Origin: a virus
Strand: one strand, 5' to 3'
Length of the DNA stretch: 37,083 nucleotides
IMG/VR virus record: IMGVR_UViG_3300025168_000251
Coordinates: 1-37,083 of that record
Shown here: one piece after another, positions 26,201 through 32,669 of the stretch
Numbering within the stretch: the stretch's first letter is position 1
How the letters are laid out: the number at the start of each line of letters is the position of its first letter
Program-made: the position numbers and the translations under genes
Notes under the pieces: generated by a model
The model's database searches: none
Told to the model about the DNA's origin: nothing
Seen by the model: the letters and a program-made list of their open reading frames with translations, nothing else

Positions 26201-26779
26201 AAAATCAGTACCAGGACCAATTTGGTTTGCTGTAAATCCTGTTGCATCTATATCTGGTGAACCATTGTGTATTTTTAAATCTGGTGTAGAAAAACCAGGA
26301 ATAAAACCAAATGGAGTAGTATCTGTTCCTACAAATCCAGGTATAAAACTAAATATTGATACTTCTGGTGTTGTGCCAGGAGGATTGGCCATATTATTAG
26401 TTACTGATGGAGCAGTTCCTGGAGGATTACCCATATTGTTTGAAACTTCAGGTGCTATAAAGGCTGGACTAAATGAAAATGCAGTTGAATCTATTCCTAT
26501 TTTAGGAGCAGATACAGGCATAGGGAATACATCAACAGATGTTTTTTCTGGTGTAGGAGCAAATGGAGCGGGTCCTTCATTATGTGGTTTTTCAGGGGTT
26601 GGACCAAATACATTAACATCATTTACCATTTCAGCTAATTTTGAAACAGGAGTTTTATCACCTGATACTCCATCTTTACCAACCTTTTCAGCTGGAGATG
26701 TTACTGGTTTTATATTAGAAAACTCACTACCATTTTTAGTATAAAATGTTGCTAAATCTATTGTTTCAAAAGTTGCCAT
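23240..26779 (-). CDS. Large repeat-containing tail/baseplate protein
   Basis: 1179 aa. The first 250 residues are Pro/Gly-rich with tandem repeats. NNM-NPPGT-P units lie near 112-135. Two copies of a 36-residue unit (LKIxNGxxDIDxxGF then GPxDFxGVSG) lie at about 166-201 and 208-243. The middle includes amphipathic helices (ISPKGLLFILKEVGLQL). The C-terminal about 180 residues (TYVGRTTPTYLFQSMDRDISFDLKIAAGTREELIANYKRLNRFIQLISPEY) form a compact domain resembling tail-tube-cap/baseplate proteins of contractile phages. It lies immediately downstream of the tape measure gene, which fits a gp48/gp54-like cap or baseplate role; that assignment is inference. Confidence 0.6.
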   Translation of the reverse strand: MATFETIDLATFYTKNGSEFSNIKPVTSPAEKVGKDGVSGDKTPVSKLAEMVNDVNVFGPTPEKPHNEGPAPFAPTPEKTSVDVFPMPVSAPKIGIDSTAFSFSPAFIAPEVSNNMGNPPGTAPSVTNNMANPPGTTPEVSIFSFIPGFVGTDTTPFGFIPGFSTPDLKIHNGSPDIDATGFTANQIGPGTDFVGVSGDEFQSKKISTQLKIRNGIADIDMSGFITNKGHYGPSDFTGVSGTPGTMQFSMNTDNPGSTYAWTRTMYNDKVTGAENNIEDKAATGFIKYDKGQYKGGVSSFIGMEEGEDNGNKYTYPIDQTFPNGSYNFNSLMMSTVNVGSQQEFSVLARSGPGLDTNIDAKQHRYSNNANGGDIKLTGKWADKVNNLYTSIPGKGTTDLRKESSNFGSWGNATDQPFILRDIGSNWSLFSDGPGPKFGIDLIRGGVGTAINRSLFDAARIGKFLISPKGLLFILKEVGLQLTNPKVQTDNILGLGSNRVYPLALSTLAQTLTNAVGIHLVRHGLGPLNGTLKGNSRYEDNVFSAELAGGLASAGVGKAAAKDLKIDTGGLDSKVPSSAPSDETPMGDGSPRSNSRLVFLATDLKSGLFGVTGDDSPESNASLLSSFTDISQNIGSTISNNIPGAFRGMTKVKITRLSDKGFLGPHSVYGIGGTSIYRSTAGIGIGQHLETGGTYSDSKMLTKSGRDVLFNQEMGQAVDTNPSVAKTYYTSDDGTRYSDQYGGNLSTLANVPGEEGAPSLAYDRMTDTGPGNPFKSKLAILNEGLPDGSIDGTDLNTFYINNETAFDDVGVHNKHQTYGNYNGPATFDGMLDLEGGFQSPIVQKFDEASFEEINSPDKNAKITEEEDPTGEISQDATLRKYETLIYGKIPVDRTGHKLMDFRELLDGTNKNFERPNDGDPNALPWQGLDRATRFGADYGRLTRLSDGSDGSPAGSSIDRSSWENSISTGLHDNSVDLSDAENPDYNPEFDDLIRVKFQTISPDNDEAETLQFRAYLNNFSDNVNPSWQDVTYVGRTTPTYLFQSMDRDISFDLKIAAGTREELIANYKRLNRFIQLISPEYIGGLPKAPMLKFTLGDWFVAIPMIIDSFSMKPSDGSPWELADGRQLPHHLELSIGGKILFADAKNSDDAVTQALFSRDANYFGAISRDFSPAGVYSPQD
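26051..26284 (-). repeat. Two diverged tandem copies inside the 1179-aa gene
   Basis: Copies of roughly 108 bases at about 26176-26284 and 26051-26158 encode LKI-NG-DID-GF...DF-GVSG units. Nucleotide identity is only partial, so the duplication is not recent. Confidence 0.55.
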
Positions 26780-26780
26780 A

Positions 26781-29700
26781 TTATGCTCCTACTGGTCCTT
26801 GGGCTAAATTAAGTACTTCTCCAACCTTTCTTCCGTCCATATTTATTACTCCACCTTTACCTATTATTGTAATTAGTTCATCTATTTTTGCCTCTAATGC
26901 AGTGGTATCTATTTTTTGAGGTTTAGATGATGCTTCATCAGTATCACCATCACTTCCACCAAACATTCCAGTTAATCCTGCAATTGCAAGGGCTGGTGCA
27001 GCTATTGTTAGCATAGCCAATGTACCTTTAAAATCAGATACGTCTGCTAATCCTTCAGCAATTGAACTAAGTCCTGCTCCAACTTGTGCTAATCCTGAAG
27101 CAGTTCCAACTAGCATTGTTAAACTAGTTGCCATCATTCCAATACCAACAGCGGCAAACATTGCGGCTGCTCCAAATCCTAAAGTTGGAAACATTGCGAC
27201 TGCAAATGATCCAGCTAAAGCATATAAAGAAGCACTTAACATAAATATTGCACCAAACTGAGCAGCCATTTGTAAAAGAGGAGCAGCAACCCTTTCCAGT
27301 CCTATACCTAAAGTAATTGACGCTTGTCCTAGTAATTCTACGGCTGGCGCTGTAAAATACGCAGCTACACCAAACAAGTATAATGGAATTGCTGCGAGAG
27401 CAGTTGTTAAAGCTAGTACACCAATTGCTTGACCTAAATACATTATCTGAGGACCGTATGGTGCCATTAATATTAATGGTGGAGCCATATCAATCATCGC
27501 TTGTGCAACTATTGGTAAACCATCTATATATGGATATAATATAGACATTGACATTGCAAATGGAGCTAATCCTATACCTATTGCATAAAAACCTTCTCCC
27601 ATTACTTGGAATGTTTCAGCTATTGGAGCCATCATTAATAGAGCTGGAGCCATAGTCACTAAACCAGCAGCCATAATAGGTATTAATGGTACAAATTCTG
27701 CTAACATCATCATTCCAAATGCAAAAGGAATAAGGGCGTAACCTAATGCTGCAAGCGCCATTGAAGATATAAGTAATCCTTCTCCTACTGCAGATAATGC
27801 TACTAGTGGAGGAGACATTATTGCAAATCCTTCAGCTAACATTGGTAATAATGGAATATATTCTGCCATTATAGCTAATGCTAAAGCGAAAGGCAACATT
27901 CCTAGTCCAACAGCAGTAACTCCAGCTCCTGCAAGTATTAAACCTTCTCCAACCCCAGCTAATTGAACTAGTGGACCTAAAGCAGGCGCCATATCTCCTA
28001 GAGCCTCTCCTAAACCTTGTAATTTTTCAATTGTACCTTTACCAACCATAAACATAGCTATTGCTAAGAATGGAAGAGCAGCTGCTAAAGCTAATATACC
28101 TACACCAGCCTGAAGTAGTCCTGGTCCTGATGCAGCTAATGCTTGAGATGCAATTCCTATACCAGTTAATGTTTCAACTCCACCTGCTGCACTAAACATT
28201 AATGCTCCAACTGCTGCAATTGCTAAACCAGCTCCTAATATTGGAAGAGCCATACCCATTAAATACATTGCAGGAATTGCTGGATACATCATCATCATTC
28301 CTACCGCTAGTTGAGGTAGCATTGGTATCAATAGCATAAAATTAGGTATTGCTTCACTTACTATTTTTAATGCATAAGCCAATACTAACATAGCTGCTGC
28401 GACGATTAACATTGCGGCTGCTCCCGCTATGATTGCTAAAGCCCCTACACCTGACATCATAATCATACCTAGTAGTGCTACTGCTCCAACTAATGCTAAC
28501 ATTGATACAACAGCCATTCCAACAGCTTCCCAACTTACACCCATAAATTCTTGTACAGCTTTGGCAAATACATATACTGCTGCCGCTACCAATACCATTG
28601 CAGCTGCTCCTTTTACAACATCAGACATTTTTATTTTACCCATGGATTTCATCATTTTGTTAGCGCCTTCGCCTCCTTTAGCATCTACTTTAGGCAAATC
28701 TGTAGGAGCTTTACTTTTTGGTATTAATGATTCCTTAATATCTCCACCAGGGCCTTTATCTCCGCCTCCAAATCCTAATTTGCTCATCGCGCCTTTACCA
28801 AGTTTTCCTACAAAACCTAATACACCTTTAAGTTCTGATTTCCAATTTCCCATACCAGCAACAATTGCAACTACTGATTCTGCGTTTTCTCCAAGTAGCA
28901 TTCCTGCTCTTGCCAATAAACCTTCTTGTTGTTCTTGTATTTCGCCTGTTTCTTTATAGTGTTCTAGACCAGCTTCGGATAAATCATTTAATTTATCTTG
29001 GTTACCCATTATGTTTGTAATTTCCCCAACAGACATATTCATTGCGTCGGCAAGGGCTTGTTGCTGTATAACATTCATGCTTTGGAATTCTTCTAAAGAG
29101 CCAACCTGTTGTGTTAATTGTTTTGTAACTTCTAAATGGTCTCCTCTAAGAGCTGCTTCTCTGGCTGCGTTTAGGTTTAATTCTCTACCTATAAGTACAC
29201 TTGCCTCCATTTCTGCTTCAATGGACGTTTCAATATCAAGTAATCCTTTTCCTGCCTCTACAATAGAACTAAATTCTACACCAAGTTTTTTAGCTGCAAT
29301 TGCCGCTTTTGCTACATTTTCAAATCCTTTTTTACCAAATCTAGCAAATTCTTCAGAATTATCTGCCATAATACCTAGTAATTTTCCAGGAGCCAGTCCA
29401 TTAGCTTTCGCTAGGGCTATTGCCGAGCTTTGTAGGTTTGTAGCTAGTTTTTCACTACCACCACTCATCATCATTAAGTCTTTTCTAAATTGAGCAGCAC
29501 TGTCTGCACCCATACCAAATCTTTCAGCTAACAATGTTGTCTGTTTAACATTTTCCATTGTCAAGTCTTTCATTGACATACCAGTATCAAGCATTGCTTT
29601 TTGAGAAGATGCTATATGTTCTTGCTCTATACCCATACCAGCCATTGTTACGTTTAGAACCTTAGCTTGGCCAACCATCTTAGCTGAGTTTGTAAGACTT

Positions 29701-30608
29701 ACTCCTGTAGAGTTTGCAAACTCTCTCATATCTCTAGTAAATTGACCTATTTGGTTTGCTATAAATGCAAATGCCAATTGGCCATTGCTAAATATGCCAA
29801 TATATTTTGCTGCTGTTTCTTTAAGGCCATCTAGGAGTTCTTGTTGTTCCTGAAATAGTTTTGTTTGTTCTTCAAGTACTTGCCTAGTTTCAATACCAGC
29901 AATATTTTTCTCAGACATTAATTCGTTCATTTCTTTGGCTGAGTCTACTTGTTCGACAAAAAGATTATTCATGTCTTTAAGTTCTTGTGATTGTTCCATT
30001 TGTTTTGCTAGTATATCTGCTTGGCTAGCCCCAGAAGCAGTTAATGCTTCAACTTCATCACTATGGGAAAGTGCCATGCTTTCTAAAATTGTATCTTGTG
30101 AGCCCATTAAAGATCCAATATCTATATTTGCAGATTTTACTTCTTCTAACATACCAATATCTAGAGCTATAGTTTCAGTTAGTGCTGTACCTATTGCTAA
30201 GTTTCCACTTGCCAATGCATTTTTTGCAGCCATTACTGCATTTTGTTCTATTGCAAACTTTTTGAGAGCCATAGCTCCCATAATATCTTTTTCTTGGGCT
30301 GCTGCATGGTCACCCATTAATTTTGATAAGTTTTGTTGTTCTCTATTTAAGTCTCTAGCAAAATCAGAGGCTGTTGAATAATTATCAGCTAATTCTGCAG
30401 ATTTTTCTGCTATTGAGTCTAATCTTGATTGAGCAGCGTCTAGGTGTTTTTTATAGTCTTTAGCGGCCTTTGATCTTTTGTCAGCAAACTTAGCATACTT
30501 TTGACTCATAGTATCAACCTGTTTACTTGCTGATACTAAGAGCTTATTTTGCTTATTTAACTCTACATTGAGTTGAGACTGATCTTTTGCTGAAAACTTT
30601 TTGGCCAT
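26781..30608 (-). CDS. Tail tape measure protein
   Basis: 1275 aa. The order of regions is typical: an N-terminal coiled coil (1-120: KQVDTMSQKYAKFADKRSKA), a helical core at about 260-560 with FANSTGVSLTNSAKMV and MSVGEITNIMGNQDKL, then a long Ala/Gly/Met-rich hydrophobic region at about 665-1200 with many membrane-like helices. The end, GVINMDGRKVGEVL, is a common tape-measure terminus. It sets tail length and is ejected through the tube, the hydrophobic part probably entering the host membrane. It is about twice the length of T4 gp29 (590). It sits directly after the tail-assembly genes, the canonical position. The ribosome site is modest (GAAGAA). Confidence 0.85.
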   Translation of the reverse strand: MAKKFSAKDQSQLNVELNKQNKLLVSASKQVDTMSQKYAKFADKRSKAAKDYKKHLDAAQSRLDSIAEKSAELADNYSTASDFARDLNREQQNLSKLMGDHAAAQEKDIMGAMALKKFAIEQNAVMAAKNALASGNLAIGTALTETIALDIGMLEEVKSANIDIGSLMGSQDTILESMALSHSDEVEALTASGASQADILAKQMEQSQELKDMNNLFVEQVDSAKEMNELMSEKNIAGIETRQVLEEQTKLFQEQQELLDGLKETAAKYIGIFSNGQLAFAFIANQIGQFTRDMREFANSTGVSLTNSAKMVGQAKVLNVTMAGMGIEQEHIASSQKAMLDTGMSMKDLTMENVKQTTLLAERFGMGADSAAQFRKDLMMMSGGSEKLATNLQSSAIALAKANGLAPGKLLGIMADNSEEFARFGKKGFENVAKAAIAAKKLGVEFSSIVEAGKGLLDIETSIEAEMEASVLIGRELNLNAAREAALRGDHLEVTKQLTQQVGSLEEFQSMNVIQQQALADAMNMSVGEITNIMGNQDKLNDLSEAGLEHYKETGEIQEQQEGLLARAGMLLGENAESVVAIVAGMGNWKSELKGVLGFVGKLGKGAMSKLGFGGGDKGPGGDIKESLIPKSKAPTDLPKVDAKGGEGANKMMKSMGKIKMSDVVKGAAAMVLVAAAVYVFAKAVQEFMGVSWEAVGMAVVSMLALVGAVALLGMIMMSGVGALAIIAGAAAMLIVAAAMLVLAYALKIVSEAIPNFMLLIPMLPQLAVGMMMMYPAIPAMYLMGMALPILGAGLAIAAVGALMFSAAGGVETLTGIGIASQALAASGPGLLQAGVGILALAAALPFLAIAMFMVGKGTIEKLQGLGEALGDMAPALGPLVQLAGVGEGLILAGAGVTAVGLGMLPFALALAIMAEYIPLLPMLAEGFAIMSPPLVALSAVGEGLLISSMALAALGYALIPFAFGMMMLAEFVPLIPIMAAGLVTMAPALLMMAPIAETFQVMGEGFYAIGIGLAPFAMSMSILYPYIDGLPIVAQAMIDMAPPLILMAPYGPQIMYLGQAIGVLALTTALAAIPLYLFGVAAYFTAPAVELLGQASITLGIGLERVAAPLLQMAAQFGAIFMLSASLYALAGSFAVAMFPTLGFGAAAMFAAVGIGMMATSLTMLVGTASGLAQVGAGLSSIAEGLADVSDFKGTLAMLTIAAPALAIAGLTGMFGGSDGDTDEASSKPQKIDTTALEAKIDELITIIGKGGVINMDGRKVGEVLNLAQGPVGA

Positions 30609-30623
30609 TGGTTATTTCTTCTA

Positions 30624-30866
30624 CTAACTATATTTTTTAGCTAATTTTTTCCAACTGGAATTATACTTATCTCTTTCAGGAGTTTCTGCATTCATTAAAT
30701 CCTGTATTTCTGGAGTAGATAAAAGTTTTTTTATTGCCCTTTTTTTGGCTGCTGATCCTAGGTTATCTAGTATATTATGTAGGAATTTTACTAAAACATT
30801 GTCTTCTTTTAAAACGTGTTTTAGTTCTTCTCTAACTAGTTTTCTTACTTGTGTTTCTTTTGACAT
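30624..30866 (-). CDS. Small basic helical protein before the tape measure
   Basis: 80 aa, Lys-rich and mostly helical (VRKLVREELKHVLKEDNVLVKFLHNILDNL), with no Cys. It has a strong AGGAG site and a late-like motif about 30 bases upstream. It lies between the frameshifted gp26-like gene and the tape measure gene, where tail assembly factors are usual. Function unknown; an assembly factor or tape-measure partner is possible. Confidence 0.65.
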   Translation of the reverse strand: MSKETQVRKLVREELKHVLKEDNVLVKFLHNILDNLGSAAKKRAIKKLLSTPEIQDLMNAETPERDKYNSSWKKLAKKYS

Positions 30867-30895
30867 GTGTTATCTCCTAATGTTCATATTATTAC

Positions 30896-30910
30896 GTATA
30901 TAAATATCAG
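30896..30910 (-). promoter_or_regulatory. Late-promoter-like motif upstream of the 80-aa and tape measure genes
   Basis: Minus strand CTGATATTTATATAC. Near-identical to the motifs at 32033 and 32632. Confidence 0.45.
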
Positions 30911-30925
30911 AAGATAAAGGTTTTA

Positions 30926-31141
30926 TTAACGTCTTCTAGAGGGTTTTGCATTACTTTTTGATTTAGCCTTATCCATTTCTTCTTTTTCAGCCTTTTTAGC
31001 TTCTACAAGTTTTTGATAGTTAAATCGTCTAAGATGTACAGGCATTTCATAAAGCACATCCCAGGGAAAACCCCCTTGTGAGTGGTAAGCTATATCAAAT
31101 AACTGTTGGTGCAGAATGGGCCTATAGTTAGGCCCTAGGCC
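30926..31141 (-). CDS. Frameshift extension of the gp26-like tail protein (chaperone-type second frame)
   Basis: 71 codons with no usable start: the frame opens after a TGA at 31157-31159, and its first ATG is codon 33, inside the well-formed part. The sequence (YRPILHQQLFDIAYHSQGGFPWDVLYEMPVHLRRFNYQKL, then a Lys/Glu helix ending SRRR) looks like the small helical domain that follows tail assembly chaperones. It is reached from the 290-aa frame by a +1 (or -2) shift in the 29 bases between 31156 and 31128, which contain seven Ts (31142-31148). A product fusing residues 1-286 to this extension would be about 357 aa. Inferred, but open frame, absent start and location before the tape measure agree. 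Confidence 0.65.
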   Translation of the reverse strand, partial: GLGPNYRPILHQQLFDIAYHSQGGFPWDVLYEMPVHLRRFNYQKLVEAKKAEKEEMDKAKSKSNAKPSRRR

Positions 31142-32000
31142 AAAAAAACTGGACGGTCATTGGGAGTTGCACGTCGTGCTCCTCTCCAGTATTTTCATCA
31201 TAGTATGTATGTGTTAGGTCAATATCAGGAGATATTTCATTCATATATTCCCTAAATGCTAGTGAATCTCTAGATAAAAATTCATCATCAACAAATTTAC
31301 CAATAGTTACCCTATCATGTTCTCCATCTACAGAGACAAGCATAAATTTAAGCCTAGTACTTAGCTCGGGACTAACACCAGTTATTCTTTTTCTCATTTT
31401 TTTGTTGGCTTTAATTTCATTTTGAATTTTCTTTTCATCTCCATGAGTAAGAAGTTTAAACTCTATAGTTCTTTTTGATGCTGGTAGTTTAAATGAAAAT
31501 AAGTTTTCGCCTTCAGTAAATATTGCTGGATCAAATTCTTTTAAGTCAAACTGTGTTAAATCTATAACTTCTGTTTGTTTGTCTCCAGATGTTGGACTAG
31601 TTAATTCAACCTCATAGTCTTTACCATATGCTAAAACTCGAGCTGCAATCATTATTGCATTTTTATCACCAACAAGTAAATCATCATAATTTATTGGACT
31701 AACAATAAGATTTTTTAATAATACATCAATAACTGTACCATTTTTTATTAGGTTTTGAGAAGTCAAAATATCTTCTTCTTTTGCAGTCATATATTTTACT
31801 TCAATTGTTCCAGAAGATAATGGACTACCCTTAGGATATAATAATCCCTTTGATGGTAAATCTATTGTTTCTGTTGGAAACTTTAATTCCTTTACTGCTT
31901 GTTTAAGTTCTGGGGCAGCCTGTTGTATTACTTGATTTTTTAATTCTTGGTCCGAGAGTCTATTTTCTCCTGGATAGTCTGAGTCTACTACTTTTGACAT
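31128..32000 (-). CDS. 26: T4 gp26-family tail/baseplate protein, likely tail assembly chaperone
   Basis: 290 aa. Matches the T4 baseplate gp26 family pattern: TIDLPSKGLLYPKGSPL near 45-60, VKYMTAKEEDILTSQNLIKNGTVIDVLLKNLI near 68-100, then a D-x-N helix and AARVLAYGKDYEVEL. The usual Cys pairs after it are absent here. It ends MTVQFFWPRA. A strong AGGAG site and a late-like motif lie upstream. Gene order tube, this gene, tape measure is the tail-assembly-chaperone arrangement, and a second frame at 30926-31141 continues the protein if ribosomes shift at the T-run near its end. Confidence 0.75.
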   Translation of the reverse strand: MSKVVDSDYPGENRLSDQELKNQVIQQAAPELKQAVKELKFPTETIDLPSKGLLYPKGSPLSSGTIEVKYMTAKEEDILTSQNLIKNGTVIDVLLKNLIVSPINYDDLLVGDKNAIMIAARVLAYGKDYEVELTSPTSGDKQTEVIDLTQFDLKEFDPAIFTEGENLFSFKLPASKRTIEFKLLTHGDEKKIQNEIKANKKMRKRITGVSPELSTRLKFMLVSVDGEHDRVTIGKFVDDEFLSRDSLAFREYMNEISPDIDLTHTYYDENTGEEHDVQLPMTVQFFWPRA

Positions 32001-32032
32001 AACTGTATCTCCTATTGCTTTTTGTTCATAAC

Positions 32033-32050
32033 GTATATAAATATATATTC
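32033..32050 (-). promoter_or_regulatory. Late-promoter-like motif upstream of the gp26-like gene
   Basis: Minus strand GAATATATATTTATATAC, about 33 bases before the ATG and directly after the terminator, so it would restart transcription for the assembly and tape measure genes. Confidence 0.5.
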
Positions 32051-32063
32051 CCGCAAAAAATAA

Positions 32064-32095
32064 ACAAAAAAAGACCCAAACATTTGTCTGGGCCT
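32064..32095 (-). terminator. Strong rho-independent terminator after the tail tube gene
   Basis: Ten-pair stem AGGCCCAGAC/GTTTGGGTCT with an AAAT loop (32072-32095, two G-U pairs), then seven Ts on the minus strand. It ends the sheath-tube transcript, consistent with separate high expression of these abundant proteins. Confidence 0.85.
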
Positions 32096-32120
32096 TAATT
32101 TATATGTTAAATATGATATA

Positions 32121-32612
32121 TTAGTATTGTAATATCCAGTAATCACATTGAATAGTAATAGTAATTTCATTTGCGGCAGCTGTTTGTGTCCAATCAATTG
32201 CTCCAAAATCTGCAGAAGTAATCATTGCACCTTTACCGGTCCATTCTTCTACTTTATCACCTACTGGTCCAAGTATATTAATCGTTACATCTTTCTTATA
32301 GAAATCTGCATAACCATCTCTACCTGTTACTGATTCATGATGTAAACGTACCCATTCCATAACGGCTTGAGCCCCTGATGGTACAATTGGGTCATATAAA
32401 ACTAAATCAATTGTTTCCCATGTAGTTTTACCTTTCACATATCGTGAAACATTCATGTGTTGTAATTCTAAAGCTTCAGTTGCTAGTTTTGGTCTTGCAG
32501 CTGTTTTAATTAGATAAGCTGGAATTCCATCAACATAGAATATAAACCTATTTTGTTGTTTTGGCTCAAAGGCCGTGAACATTATTTCATTTGGATCTAC
32601 TAAGTTTGCCAT
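32121..32612 (-). CDS. 19: Tail tube protein (T4 gp19-like)
   Basis: 163 aa, the same length as T4 gp19. It shows the beta-rich tube pattern: QQNRFIFYVDGIPAYLIKTAARPKL, a WETIDLVLYDPI segment, WVRLHHESVTGRDGYADFYKKDV and the C-terminal ADFGAIDWTQTAAANEITITIQCDYW. Hexameric rings stack inside the sheath to form the tube. AGGAG ribosome site, late-like motif about 20 bases upstream, terminator directly downstream. Confidence 0.92.
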   Translation of the reverse strand: MANLVDPNEIMFTAFEPKQQNRFIFYVDGIPAYLIKTAARPKLATEALELQHMNVSRYVKGKTTWETIDLVLYDPIVPSGAQAVMEWVRLHHESVTGRDGYADFYKKDVTINILGPVGDKVEEWTGKGAMITSADFGAIDWTQTAAANEITITIQCDYWILQY

Positions 32613-32631
32613 TTATTTTTCTCCTATTCTT

Positions 32632-32646
32632 GTATATAAATATCTT
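32632..32646 (-). promoter_or_regulatory. Late-promoter-like motif upstream of the tail tube gene
   Basis: Minus strand AAGATATTTATATAC, lying between the sheath stop and the tube start. Confidence 0.5.
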
Positions 32647-32669
32647 CTTCTTTTAATATTTGTTAAATT

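Noticed and set aside
30926-31141. Alternative that the 71-codon extension is a separate gene starting at its internal ATG (31045)
   Set aside because: That start would discard the conserved-looking LFDIAYHSQGGFPWDV part and has no good ribosome site, so frameshift or reinitiation is preferred; not fully excluded.
32012-32206. 64-codon minus-strand open frame overlapping the end of the tail tube gene
   Set aside because: It crosses the strong terminator and late-like motif and is a shadow of the tube gene.
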